From positions 310,001 to 374,000 of the forward strand of contig NW_026570267.1 in assembly GCF_019649055.1 (NCBI RefSeq): 64,000 bases of DNA. The letters are read 5' to 3'. A program made the position numbers and the translations under genes. Of this stretch, positions 11,078 to 24,800 are shown one piece after another (position 1 is the stretch's first letter; each line of letters begins with the position of its first letter). This DNA comes from Paramacrobiotus metropolitanus (taxonomy: Eukaryota > Tardigrada > Eutardigrada > Parachela > Macrobiotidae). The notes under the pieces were generated by a model, which saw only the letters and a list, made by a program, of their open reading frames with translations, was not told where the DNA came from and did no database searches.

Positions 11078-14000
11078 CTAAGAAGGAGTCTCTAAACTAT
11101 CCGCAACCATTTCCAGAATCGTTTTAGTTTTTCTTCGAAAGTTTTTCATATCTTTAGCGATGGCACACCACTTCTCGCCATGTCGAGGTTCAGTTTCCAC
11201 GCATTTCCGCATCACCTGCGCTTTTTCTTCCTCGGTGCCATATTGTTCTTCAAATTTATAAAAATATGCCCATGCATCACCGAGATCCGGATCCAAGCGG
11301 ACAGTCCGTGAGAACCACTCCCTGGCTTTTGCCACGCGTCGTTCCGCCCAGAACAACTTAGAAACCGCTAACAAAACATGCGGATCATGCTCGCATCGTT
11401 TGAGGGCATCCACGCTCTTGGTTTTTCTCTGCGGTCTGTTTTCCATGAAAATAGCGTCCGCCCATAAAATACCAGAATCAGGGATCTCTTGCAGGGCTTT
11501 CGACATCTGCACCATAGCGATGTCTCGGTTACCGGCCCGTAATTCCGCTCGGATAGCTTCCAGCCACAGTTCGGCTTTCTTCGGATTGCGTAAACGTGCA
11601 GTTTCCAAAATGGCTCGGGCTCGCGTTGGATTTCCTTGCTTTTCTTCGAGTCGCGCGGACAGCATCCACAACACCAAAGAAGCTGAAAAAATGTTATATT
11701 TAAAGTTGTTCAGTACCTTCCAAAGCACATTTTAAAGTAAAATCAACAATTGAAAGAAAACTTCTACTACTAATCTGTACTTCAGTTTTAACAAAAAACG
11801 AACATGAAAAACGAATCTTACTTGGGCATTTCTTTGTTCCTTCAGAGTACGCCTCTCTAGCTTCCGGTATTTTCTTTAAACTCTCCATTAGCTGACCTTT
11901 CATCATCCATAACTTCGCGCGCGATTTAAGATCCGTGCTGTCGGCATTCGTCAGATCGGCGTACGCCTTCAGACCTTCAGCGATAATTTCCAAAGCGCGG
12001 TTGTAGTCACCTAATGCCCATTCCAACTTAGCGGATTTCATTACCACCCGTGGAGTTGGAGCACTGGTGCGTGCTTTTTGTAGTAGCACTCTCGCTCGCT
12101 GATCTTCATTGTTCTCGCTTTCCAGCTTCACGGCGGCTAGCCAAATTTCTTCACTGTTCGGATTAGCCTATAAACCAACCTCAATCAGATTTTTCAAATA
12201 TATTTCGGGCAAGGTCAATAAAATTATCGGTAATTCCAAAAATGCTGTAGGATAAGCACAAACTAGGTAACTTTCTTTGACATAAACTGTAAAAACTTGC
12301 AGCATATGATAAAACAACCGACCTGGAAAGCTCTGGACAGGGTTAAACGCGAGGCGGAAACATCTCCTGCTAGCCACTTGGATTTAGCTAACATAAGCCA
12401 TAACCTTTCCACTCTTGGACAGTGTGCAACAGCCTTTTCGAGAATGGTCTCCACTGCTTCCCTGGTACCGTGATTCCTCTCCAAATCCGCAGCCGCTTCC
12501 CACAAAGATTTTTTATTAGGCATAACGGACAATGCATGAGCATATACAGCTCTCGCACATTCATACGCCCCTTGAGCGGTGAACGACTCGGCATCGGCTT
12601 TCCACGTGTGTTTCTGATCTTCCTCCTCGACACCATGTCCAATGACAGCTCGCACAATGGCTTGAGCCGTCAAAATAGAACCGGAATTTTCGGCTTCCAC
12701 CGCCTCTTTCAGCCACAGCTCCCTGTTAATTTCTACCATGTTGGCCTGCAGCGATCGCAGGGAGCGATCAATAATTTTATCCACCATGTGCACGTTTCCT
12801 TGGCTCTCTTCCAACTTAGCAGCAGCAATCCAAATCTGGCGATCAGTAGGGATATTCTCACGCGCTTTATTAACAACTTTCTTAGCATTCTCGTACGTCT
12901 CCAACCGGGCAAGTGCTAACCAAAGCTCTGTACTGGACGGACAACATTCAACAGCCCGTGCCAGCAGAATCCGTGCATCATCTGGATCTTCCAGCTCTAC
13001 CGCTTCTTTCCATAAGCGCACGGAATTTGGAATCTGCTCCAAAGCTTTCCGGTACACTCGTTTCTTAGCTTTGGGCTCAGTTTCCAGATCGGCAGCTTTC
13101 ACCCATATCCTTACGGAATTCGGGATGTTCTGAACAGCTTGTGCAATCACACTTTTTGCCAATTCAGGAGGCTGTAGACGAGAGGCTTCTAACCACAGAT
13201 CTTCGCTTTTAGGGCAGACTTCGCAACCATTCTGTATGATGTTGCGTGCAGCTTGGACTTTTCCGGTAACCTCTTCCAATCGTGCTGACGCGATCCATGC
13301 CGGCGGGTGATTCGGGTTGGTTTCTCGTACTGATTTTAGCAGCAATCGGGCCTTCTTTATGTCCTGCAAATGAATACCCAGTTAAGTGAGGGCGCTAAAC
13401 TATTTGCAACAGAGAATTGTTTATCTTAATTTCGAAAGTAGTAGTCGAATTAGTTAATTTCGAGAGAAATACAACGCCATAATAATATAATTACAGAATT
13501 TGTCTTACGCTCACTCGTCAGGAAACGACAGATATACACAATAGTCAGCATTACAATTTTCGAGTAATAAATAACAGTCTTTATTTTACTTCACAAAATT
13601 ACCTGAATATCAGCACCAAATGTTGGAATCATCGACTGAAGATCAGTCAAATAGCCTTTAGGATCAATAACGGTCTGTCCGGAAACGCTGTCGGAAACTT
13701 GGCTCAGACGCATTCCCATGAGAGTGTTTCGGGCTTCACCAACTTTCCGCAAATCAAGGTCCGGAGTAGCTAGACCTAGAGGTGTTTCCAAGCCACCGAA
13801 TTTCTGTTCACGAGCATCCACAGCAGCGGCCATTCCAGATTGTTCCGCGGCCCTCGCCTAAAAAATTACGCTATTCCTCTGTTTTTCACAGCGTTCCATC
13901 AATAACGCAGTTTATTTCTCGTTTAACTTACCTACTCTAGTTGATAACCGCTTAGAAATAATTATCAATAACGCAATAAAACATCCGTTCAACTTGTGTG

Positions 14001-14771
14001 GCCCGAAAAAAAATTTTAAACATTCAAGTGCAACAATTTTTGTAACTTCAAAAATTCGAGCAAACACTCTGCTAACTAGCTAACAGCATAATCTTATTGC
14101 TGTAGCAAAAACTGAAAAACACTACCGAGTACTAAAACCATTCTTTCACCTCAACTATCAAGGGCTCGAAAGTTTGCTTACGAACAGATACTTACAAGAA
14201 CTTTATCCGGAACAGGAGTGTACTGGTCCTGTTTCGCCAAGCGCTGCTTGCGATTTCTGGCGTCGCCGACATCGGGAATGGCTTTCCACTCAATGTCTGA
14301 GACGACATCTAACTTTCGTTTCAAGTCAGAAAACTGCTGCTGAATCTTAGGTCGCTCTTGACGAAACTTCTCCAATTCCTTTCGCAGACGATTCTCTCGA
14401 TAATCTTTCCGTTTCTCATCTAAACGATTATCGACAGCCGCATAAATCGCATCGGCTTCAGCATCATCCTTATCGTATGGATCTTTGGAGAACAAACTGC
14501 CACCGTACCCGCTGAATTCATCATAGTTAGCCTCGTTCAAATCCTCATCTTCCTCATCGGCGTCGTCATCTTTGTTCTTCTTTTTCATAGGGTGCGCATG
14601 ACGATCGTCCGTAATATCGGTATCATCGCGAGCCGGACCGATATCAGAACGCGTGGTGAAGCCCGTGGCACCACGACCCACACCAGCGACATATCCAGGT
14701 GGAGCAGGCAGATCCAGAAACTGTTTTTTCTTCTTGTTGGCCAAGAACTGTGCGCTTGGTACTGTAGTCAT
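11078..14771 (-). CDS. PRPF6: Pre-mRNA-processing factor 6 (U5 / tri-snRNP protein)
   Basis: PRPF6 bridges U5 and U4/U6 snRNPs in the nuclear spliceosomal tri-snRNP. Five exons can be placed exactly: 14196-14771, 13603-13857, 12323-13363, 11822-12167 and 11078-11682, all with GT-AG introns. They sum to 2823 nt, or 940 residues, against 941 in human. The N-terminus has [19 protein letters not shown] and [18 protein letters not shown], the PRP1 N-terminal signature. A block [20 protein letters not shown] follows, then HAT (half-a-TPR) repeats over most of the protein, for example [18 protein letters not shown] and [20 protein letters not shown]. The C-terminus keeps [20 protein letters not shown]. 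No lesion is seen. It lies head-to-head with AQR, another spliceosomal gene. Confidence 0.97.
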
Positions 14772-15403
14772 TGTTAAGCGTGAAATTCGTCTCTATTGTA
14801 TTTTTAAACTATATGAATGTAAATGTGAAGCAAGTATTAAAATAGCTTATCTAATTTTACAGGAGTGGAAACGAAATAAAAACTGTTTCCATTTCCAAAA
14901 TTCGATTATTTAATATTTCAAAATTAATTTTGTTTGAAAATTTATAACCAGAAACAGAACAAGCAGTTATGATCGGCTGCGTTTCCTTATCGCAGTGGCG
15001 AAGAGCACCAAACTGCCAGACTCTGTGGTGGTGGCCCTACATGAGAATACCACGTGAATCATTTAGCGTTAAAAACTACAGAGACGTTCACGTGCTTTAC
15101 TTTTGTGGCTTGTGAGAATATTTTTGGCCTGCAATAAAATTTAAAAAACCTAAACATTCTGAAGCTTCCCAGCAAGATGCAAGTTCTTTCGATTCCATTC
15201 TGATTCATGCTTTTGATGGTATCTCTAGTTTCCTTGTGTTTCACGTGTGGAGAAGGATCGGCAAGGTGTTTGTAACTGCAACGGATTCATCTTGCTGCTG
15301 ACAAACACCTCTTTTCTCGCCGTTTGCTTGGAAGACAGCCGTAGGAATACGACCAACGCGCAGACTCGCGGCATAGCAGCGCCGATTTGTCAAAATCGTA
15401 ACG
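14772..15403. promoter_or_regulatory. Divergent PRPF6 / AQR promoter region with three E-boxes
   Basis: The 632 bases between the start codons of two spliceosomal genes contain three perfect CACGTG E-boxes at 15051-15056, 15089-15094 and 15242-15247. CACGTG is the core site for bHLH-ZIP factors such as USF, Max/Myc and TFE types. No TATA box stands out. Shared regulation of the pair is inference. Confidence 0.5.
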
Positions 15404-18400
15404 ATGGCAGCACGCAGAATGCGCCGATTTCGTTCGGCTTATCCCACTGTTGACCAGATAAATTCTGATGTTATTACAAAGCTGGCGGTGGATTATTGGG
15501 CACCGGGCGATGAATCCGTTACCCACAAACCCTTCGATCTTGATGTGGTAGTTGGCATCTATCGAGAGCTGGACGCCGTTAGGTGTGCTACAAAATGCAT
15601 TCTGCAGGTTTTGGTTTTTCGTATAATTCACGCTACCACGATTTTGGTCTTTTATCGGAGAATGGGTGTTTTACAGGCGAGCACATTCTTATTTTTTGGT
15701 TGTAGGTTTTCCAGTCGGCGCCTGATGCTCTTAGACTTCAGTCAATATTTGGAGAGATTTTTGTGGCCAAATTTTTCTCCACGGACATCAAGATGCTGGC
15801 AACTTGTCATGAGTATTGTTGCACTCATTAACGAAAAAAAGCGCGAGCGAGCACCTGTATGGCATGTAAGTGTTACTCGCTACAGTGGCTACACGTTTTA
15901 CTTTGCATCATAGTATTTTCCAGAATGTCACTTGTCACTTGTGACACCGTTTGCAGCGGAAATTTTAATGGTTTTTTGTTTGTTTTCATTATTTTAATCA
16001 TCTCAGTATGTCCAAGAGTTTTCTGTTGTTTCGATAACTTTTCTGGTATTTTAGGCGTTCACGGCATATCCAGCGCATTTTCCGGAATTTTTTAAACAAG
16101 TTCTGGTCCTTACCTCCGAAAGCAACCAAGAAGATCAGCAGAAGCCGGCGTTATCCCTGACTGAAAAGTGCCAACTGTTGATTTTCCTGTCACATTGTGT
16201 TAACAGTTTGGTAAGAATATGTAAAGCAGTAAAAGTTGTATCGTGAATTTTGCCTTTGAAAATGCGTTAAACTCACTTAGTTACTAAAATGTAAAGTTAG
16301 TGGAATGCAGACAACAGTATTTTAGATTGTTTCGTTGGTATATTGAACAGTACGTTGTGTGCACAGGAAGAGGACATCGTGCGAGAACAAGTTCAAAAAA
16401 TCTTCGGCTTACCGATTTGGTTTTCCTTTCTGCCAAACGTCTGGAAATCGAATTGAAAAAAGCTCCTAATCTGAAAAAGGCTTGGGATCGCCTAGTAAAG
16501 AAGGATCTTATTAAAGACGATGCCGCCAAATCTCTGGATGATTTGTACAGGAATTTCATGCGGAATCTTATGCAGCAGTTTTTGACGATTTTAAACGCAA
16601 TACAACCCGAAGGTATTTGCATTTTGCAGACCACAGTGCCTAACACACGTTTATGTGGTATTTTGCAGTAGATTTTGCTTGTGAAAATTTTGTACAACTT
16701 TTTGAAAATTTTTTTTTGGAACACGGCTGTGTTGGAAGCTAATTTTACACTACGTTGTTTTAGGGGATTTGGAGCCGGGATGCCTGGGTTATTGCGAGCA
16801 CTTCTTGAACTTGATGATCGATTGTCAGTCATCGCTGAATACCCGGCGATTTTTTCACGCTCTAATGGATGATGCTCATATTCTCGTTAAATGCAAACTG
16901 TCCGGTTTGTATCGTCGATCCGAAGGAAGGGTGTTTTCGCAGCTAATTGATGCTCTGGAATTTTATTCAAGCTATGAAATCACTCTCAGCGGAAATGATG
17001 TGTCGGAGCAAGAACGTAATACCGAACACTACAACCGTGTCTCCGCCTTACAGCGGACAGTGTTCAAATTGTTCACCGATAACGACGGTGGTCGCAAGTT
17101 TGCGACGGCTCCTATCTATAAAGTCGATACGCGGGAAGCGCTAAAGGCATTTCTGGATCCCCTTGGGTATGGGCTTAGATGAGAACCATTGACTCAGTTT
17201 TTAAAATCCTTTGTCTTTGCCAGCTTCGAGGATCTTAAACGACTGGGTGATTACGTTGGGGTTTTGGGTACGGATTCACTGGATCCGTCTGACAAGAACA
17301 CAGACGCCTTGAGGAAGCACATTCTGACGGAAGTCCTTATCGCATACCATGAGCGTCGCGTTTCACAACTGCAGCGGGTTAATGCAATGCCGATTTATCC
17401 TACAGAAGATATTATCTGGGATGAAGCGCTCGTCCCGGATGAATTCACGTTAACATCAAGTATGTCGTAATATTTTTTGTTTTGTTCGTTCATCAGAATC
17501 GAATTGGCTTGTTAGCCATGCTGTAATTTGGTTTTACAGACACGATGCCGCTTCCTAAACTACACTTACAATTCCTTTCCTTGCACGATTATTTACTGCG
17601 GAACTTCCAGCTGTTTCGTCTGGAGTCAGCCTATGAAATACGCACAGATATCGAAGACGCGATAGCGCGTATGAAGCCTTGGTAAGTCGTAACGCTACGA
17701 ATTTTGAAATTATTGTGAAGAAACTATATTTACGAGTAAGGACTGAAGATACTCAATCCAGAATTTTTTTTCTGGCAGGACAAATGAAGTCGGGGGTGTC
17801 GTTTTTGGTGGATGGGCGCGCATGGCTCTGCCCATCAACCGGTTTGAGGTCTTTGACGTTGGCAAGCCTAATGTTGGATGCAAGCAGCCCTCACGAGTTC
17901 GGGCCACGATCACCGTGACGCTTAATGTCCGGCATGCAATCAAAGATGAATGGCAAGGTATGTGGCGGGGTTTTTCAACTTTTATTGAAGAAAGTCAGTG
18001 AAAAAGTAGTATCGAAGTTCAATAAATCTGGATGAACATCGTTCTTAGGCTTGAGAAAGCATGACATTTGCTTCCTTTTGACTGTCAAACCACCTAACAA
18101 AAATGTTGGATCTCCTGCCGATGGAACGGCTTCCTTTTTGGACTACAGCGGCTTAATGTACGTGAGAGGATGTGAAATCGAGGGGATGCTCGATGATAAA
18201 GGAAACCTGATTGATGAAAGTACGGCTGGATTAACGTTTGTATTGTCGTGTATGTGTTGTTAGTATTGGTTTCGCTTTTCAGTGTCCGAACATAAACCTG
18301 TCTTTCATGGAGAAACCAGACAGTTCCGCGTATGGCTGGATGCTAACCAGTATTATTTGGATTCCCAGAGTGCTTCTGGCACGGTTCGTACTTTAATATT

Positions 18401-21400
18401 TCTTGGCTGCACAGCAGTTCATTGTGTTGTTGTTTCCATGCAAATGCCAATTGCTGTACTGATGTATCTGTATTGCAGGATATATATCGCGGTTTTAATA
18501 TTATTATGCGGCGCAAACCGGAAGAGAACAATTTCAAAGCGGTACTGGAAACGATTCGAACGTTGATTAATTCCGAATGGGTGGTGCCCGATTGGCTGCA
18601 CGACATCCTGCTTGGTTATGGGGATCCCGCATCAGCCCATTGGACTAAACTATCCAACAAAGACGTGACGCTGGATTTCAACGATACCTTCCTTAGCTTG
18701 GAACATGTGAAGGCATGTTTTCTGGATGAAGTCGTGGAATTTAGTGATCCCAGAGGCTTGCCAATGCAACCACCGTTTAGGTGCGGCATAATATGTTTAC
18801 TTGGAAGCTTGTCTATGTATTTTGTATTCAAACAATTCATGAAACAAAGTCATGTTATCGTGCTGCCTCAAGAGTAACTATTGCTTCATGACTTTAATGG
18901 TTTAAAATATGGAAGTGCACGTCAGTTTCTCATTTGCTTGATGTGAATAACTGTTAACAGTATGCGTATGTATTATCTTCAGGATAACATTTGCTATGCC
19001 GGAAACCTCTGAGAACGGCACGAAACGCGATGTGGATGGGGAAATTATTACTTTGCCGAAACGATTGACCGTGGAACCCTACGTGAAGAAATCCACTTCT
19101 CCATATCCTCGAATTGAACCGAAAAGGTACAGATCATCTCACTGTTAACCCAATTGTGGAATAGAGTAACAGAAGAAATTTATAGGAATGCCATACCTTT
19201 CACCCCGGCTCAGACCCAAGCCATCATTTCCGGCATGCAGCACGGTCTGACATTGATTGTCGGTCCACCCGGAACCGGTAAAACCGACGTGGCTGTGCAG
19301 ATAATTTCCAATATTTATCACAATTTTCCGGAGCAGCGAACGCTGATTGTGACGCATTCCAACCAAGCACTGAATCAGCTCTTTGAGAAAATTATGGATT
19401 TGGATATTGATGAGCGCCATCTGTTACGTCTGGGTCACGGTGAGGAAGCCCTGGAGACCAAGAAAGACTTCAGTCGGTATGGACGAGTGAACTATGTCCT
19501 TGCGAAGCGACTAGAGTTGCTCAGTGAAGTCGGTCGGCTGCAAACAAGTTTAGGAGTCCCCGGGGATGTTGCGTATACCTGTGAAACAGCAGGACATTTT
19601 TATTTATACCAGGTACAGTACTGTTTTAAAAAAGGCTGCATAATTTTATTTATGTCTTTTTCTGTTCGCTAAGGTTTTGTTTGGTAGTACTATTGCTTTA
19701 TTTTCTATGGTTTTTATTTTGTTGTTCAGGTGCTTCCCAGATGGCAGATCTATAAAAATAAAATCAAAAGCGCCGGAAGCGAAGCATCCGCCATGTCCGT
19801 GGTGTCGGATTCGTTTCCGTTTTCGAATTTCTTCGGCGATGCTCCGCAGCCTTTATTCAAAAATGACACGTTTGACGATGACATGGAAACGGCTGAAGTG
19901 TGTTTCCGTTACGTTGAGAATATCTTTACTCAGCTGGAAGAATTTCGGCCGTTTGAACTGCTTCGCAGTGGATTGGATCGGACTCGGTATCTGCTGACCA
20001 AAGAGGCCAAGATCATTGCCATGACTTGTACACATGCTGGGATGAAGCGACAGGAACTGGTGGATCTCGGATTTAAAGTAAAGGCATCGTTTGTTCAGAT
20101 TTTTGCAGCCTTGACATGTGGCAAAACCAATTCATTGGTAAACATTCCTTCTTTCAGTATGACAACATTCTTATGGAAGAAGCTGCACAAATCTTGGAAG
20201 TGGAGACCTTTATTCCACTACTGCTGCAAAAGCCAGAACATGGATATAACCGGTTGAAAAGATGGATTATGATCGGGGATCACAATCAGCTACCACCCAT
20301 TGTGCAGAATAAGGTGTTTGAGAAATTCTGCAACATGGAACAGTCACTGTTCACCCGATTCGTACGCCTTGGCGTTCCTACGGTAGATCTGGATGCGCAA
20401 GGCCGTATGAGACCAAGGTATCGCTACTGCTTTTGCTATTGACTATTGTTATATCTCAGTAAATTCTTTTGAAAGTATCGTGTGCTTCTTATTCGTGGGC
20501 ACTTCATTGTTTTACAAAATTGTAATACAGTAAGTTCTTTTTGGTTTTTTATAGTTTATGTCGCCTGTTCAGCTGGCGGTATAAGCGCCTCGGAAACCTT
20601 CCGCACACATTGCGAATGCCGGCTTTTCTCACCGCTAATACCGGCTTCGCGTTTGATTACCAGCTGATCAATGTGGAAGATTACAATGGTGTGGGAGAAT
20701 CCGAACCAAGCGCCCATTTCATACAGGTATGCGAACGAATCGTTGGTGGATAAATGAATGGAATTGGCATCTCATACAATTTCTTGTAGAATCTGGCAGA
20801 AGCGGAATACGTCGTGGCCACTTTTATGTACATGCGCCTCTTGGGATATCCTGCGTCCTCAATAACAATTCTGGCGGCTTACAACGGACAGAAACATCTT
20901 ATCCGGGATGTAATTGAAAAACGATGCGGTACTAATCCATTGGTGGGCTGGCCACATAAAATCGCTACAGTTGATAAGTATCAAGGTCAACAGAATGATT
21001 ATGTCCTCCTGTCCCTGGTACGCACAAAGACAGTCGGTTATCTGAGGTATGTGGAAGCAAAGATGTATTCATTGTCTGAAATGTGAGCGTTTGTTGTTTT
21101 AAATAGCTGCTATCCATTGCAGGGATGTACGACGTGTTGTTGTCGCGCTATCCCGTGCTCGATTGGGGTTGTATGTTTTTGCCCGGATTCCGCTGTTCCG
21201 AAACTGTTTTGAGCTGAGTCCAGCAATGGCTGTACTTATGGAACGACCGTCACAATTGCATCTGTTCCCTACTGAACGCTTTCCAGTGGAAAGAAAGGTT
21301 CGTCAGCAAATTTTATTCTTTTGATTAGGAATGTTCTTTGTTCAAGGAACCAACGAATTTCATCCATGTGCAGCAGTTCATTTTTATTAATGGGTGGTAT

Positions 21401-21829
21401 GTTTTAAACTTTAGGATTCTTATTTCTTGTTTGCAGATGCTGGCTGATCCAACCGATAGTCCGGCCGTAATTATCAAAACCATGCCGGAAATGCTGAAAT
21501 TTGTGTATGATTTATACGCGGAAAAGGTGCAATCGTTGCGACCAGTTTACGAAGTGAGATATCGATGTGTTGTTGAGTTTGTTTTAGAAATTCATAATCG
21601 CTTTTCGTAGGCACAGATGGCTGCGCAGGCCGACAGTAGCGATTCCGAACCGGAAGAGGAGACGGCGCCCACCACAGAGGAGCCACAACAGCCGGCGGAA
21701 GAAACTGCCGTCAAAGCCGGTCCGACCAAAATCAACTTCCTCCCTGTGGAAGACATGCCTTTCTTCCCGATCCGTGGCGACAAAGGTGTGACGGTTGAGG
21801 AGGAAGACGACGGCGACAAGGATGACTAA
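15404..21829 (+). CDS. AQR: RNA helicase aquarius (intron-binding protein IBP160)
   Basis: Aquarius is an SF1-type helicase that binds introns upstream of the branch site in the spliceosome. The start is ATG 15404 ([20 protein letters not shown]). Roughly 15-17 exons read almost continuously against human AQR. Landmarks include [10 protein letters not shown]-type ARM-domain blocks near 16.87 kb, [10 protein letters not shown] near 17.43 kb, [15 protein letters not shown] at about 18160 and [20 protein letters not shown] at about 18500. The Walker A motif is [13 protein letters not shown] at about 19263, with [13 protein letters not shown], motif II region [10 protein letters not shown] at about 20162, GDHNQLPP at about 20277, [16 protein letters not shown] at about 20980 and [12 protein letters not shown] at about 21150. 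The acidic tail ends [10 protein letters not shown]. One frame break occurs near 16418-16430 (see findings). All other joints are in phase, so the gene is probably functional. Confidence 0.95.
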
Positions 21830-24800
21830 TGTCTGTCTTTGGGTGGGAACGTCGCAGTCGCCGTTTGTCTGGAGCGTTGATTGTTACTGCTTGTTTTAGA
21901 TTCCGTTTTTACCCTGTACCCTGTTTGTTAGCATTTATTATGGCATGAGATAATTTGATTGGCAGACGATATGCAAAATTTATGCAAATATCTGTATGGC
22001 GGTTGATCAATGGATTTTCGGTTTATCGTCTGGCAGATAAGCTATCGTTAACGGACTGAGGAAGCCGCGCGCCGAATGGGTGCAGTTGTTAGCATTTGTT
22101 TGTTTTTGCAGTACTTAAAGTTTTTCTTTGCCGAGTTCAATGCGCATCATGGTATAACATAAGTATTACTGTACAATATGTATTGTACAAACAGGCTGAA
22201 GCAGCATAAGTGCACACTATCCCAGTCCCCAGATATCACATTTAATTTGGATAAAGTAGTCTTTTAAAAATTCCGTAACTATTATAATGACAGCAAATTT
22301 AGCAAATAAGTATAGACGCCGTAGTCAACTGTTTTACCACAAAGGCACAAACAAAGCCACAAAGGCATGTTTTTCATGAATACCACCATCATGTTTTTCA
22401 TGTAGGATTATAAGTACCTATAGTTCTGGTGTATCGTATGATTCGTATCTAAAATTTGCGATGTACTGATGAGTGATGACTGATGAGCGATGCCTGACAT
22501 AACCGTATTATAAAAAAAAACTCACTCCAGAGTACCATGGTTCATTGATATCACAGCAAATTTATAGAAAATTAAATAGATATTTATATTATTATTAATT
22601 GTATATAATTATAGTATTCACTTATTAACAAAAAATTAATACAATAGCGACAACCGGAGTCGGCACAGTCTGCGTTGCGGCGCTTGTAATACATTGGATT
22701 AGCATTGTATTTCAGCCTTATTACATACTGTAGGTGAGCTTTGTCAGTAGACGGCTGATGGTCAATACAACACAAACGTTCGTATTTCCTTGTCTCGCGT
22801 TTTAATTGCAGTACTACGTTATAATACCTGACATGAGCGCCTGTTCATGCGGTTGTACGCCGAGCTGTCTGATCTGTAGTAGACTACCGCGAAGTCTACA
22901 CTCTGCCGTCTGTCTGGTATCGATTCACAAACCCAACACTAGCATTCAAGGGCGTCCGTCGCGCCGCCTGTGTATTGCATGTGGAACCTTCATCCCCGCG
23001 CATACGTCACAGACTGCACTGCAGAGCAGCCGGCTAACTGGGGACGGTGCAGTTGCGCCATCTGCTATATTCTGTTAACGCGCGATTAACAACCGTCATT
23101 TTGAATAACAGTTATACCATATTACCAACATCGAAATTTTTTCGACGTTGCAGTATTGTAATTTCCATTTTAAAAGGTCTTGTGAAGTGTAATGGATCTC
23201 TGTTAGTCGGCTCACAAAACCGGCTATAAGAAACACGCTGATAATTGTTTGTATTTTGGTAGGTAAGAATATTATACACCTGGTAGGCGGCGCCAAATGC
23301 ATCCCAAAATGTAGAAAGCAACCGCGTTTATAGCACGAAGCCCAGTTTATATATACGCGGTGACCTATATTGTGCCTCGATGGTGTGACAACAGAGACAT
23401 ATTTGTGTACCAGTGAAATACCCACACCACGAACCATTGTTGACCTATTTAGATCCATGTGCTCGCACTCGGCAATTGTAGCTCTCTTTTAGGGGCCATG
23501 CAGATCATAAAAGCAGCCAATGTTGCCCTACATTTCAGCTAGTACTGCGGACTGCGGTTGAGCTGTACTCTGCTCTACCTACTGCAGACGTTGCGGCTAA
23601 ATTCAACGGTACGGGTTTGTAGCGTGATTGTGGACTGACTGGTGTTGCATAATGAACTTTAATCGTTGGAATTTCATAACCCTAAAATTTTCGTGTGCTA
23701 AAAATTCCATACAAAAAATAAATAATAACAAAACATTTTTGCATACGGCAGTTGCTACAACAAATTGTGGACGGAGCCGAACGCGAAACCGGACATCAGT
23801 TGTTTTTATTTTTCAGCAAACACAGGCGATAATCTCTAAAAAATATCCTATATACGCATCGATTTGCATACAACATAAAATCTTCCGTATCGGAAATAAA
23901 GTTAAATAGCCTAAAATGGGCCTCGTGCGCCAAAACTGAAAAACATCCGTGATTTATTTAATAGGGAATAGAGTTGTAACGAATAAATACAACTGTTTAT
24001 ATTCGTTCTAACTTCTAACACGCAAAACTCTTTTTTACATATGCAGATACCTTAAAATCTTAAATTTCGGCGAATCTTATAATTCTCGTAGTTTATAAAA
24101 AAATTTAATATGGCCACTTTTTTCTGAATTCAACCGATACCGCGAATATTGCAACAGGCAGCTTAAAAATAACGGTTTTGCGGATTGACGGAATAGAAAA
24201 CACAGCTCGAGCCACATCCAAACGGTCCTCCACACGGTCCAGATCAAGGTCACGGTACAACAATCAGCTTGTTGGCGGGTTAGATCAATTTTTATATGGC
24301 CATATAAACTGCAGAAACATGCGATAACGCAACAGCGCACCCAAGCAGCGGCCAGTCAGGCCGTGAAATGGGCCGCCCGACGGTGTTCGCGGTTCGCCAG
24401 GAAACGACAGTGTCTCGGCTAACGGTATGTAGAACTCATGGAATTACACCAAAATTCAAAAACCAAATCGGGAAAACCTGGGAATCAGTTTTCTAGCAGC
24501 CTTCGGCCGTAATGCATCCAAAGGTCAACCAGCAGTTCTGCGCTGGAATAGCAAAATTGCACTTCCGTCCACAAAATTCTCCCAAAATCCCAAGATTCCC
24601 GCATTCATTTCCGTTCAGCAAAAACTCCAAGGACAATGACGTAATGAAGGTTAACCGCTGTATGTTGTAGAGGACACAATTATTTCCGGAATTATTTCAT
24701 TATATATACACGCACCCATACACGTATAGACGGTCCATATGCGCAGACGGTTATATACCACATATATACTGACGAAGAGCAGACGTTTCCTGGGTATAAG

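Noticed and set aside
12422-13133. Long plus-strand frames opposite PRPF6
   Set aside because: They are antisense to a well-conserved HAT-repeat exon; no family resemblance.
22806-23078. Cysteine-rich frame (MQYYVIIPDMSACSCGCTPS)
   Set aside because: No known cysteine pattern or signal peptide of convincing quality; most likely a chance open frame.
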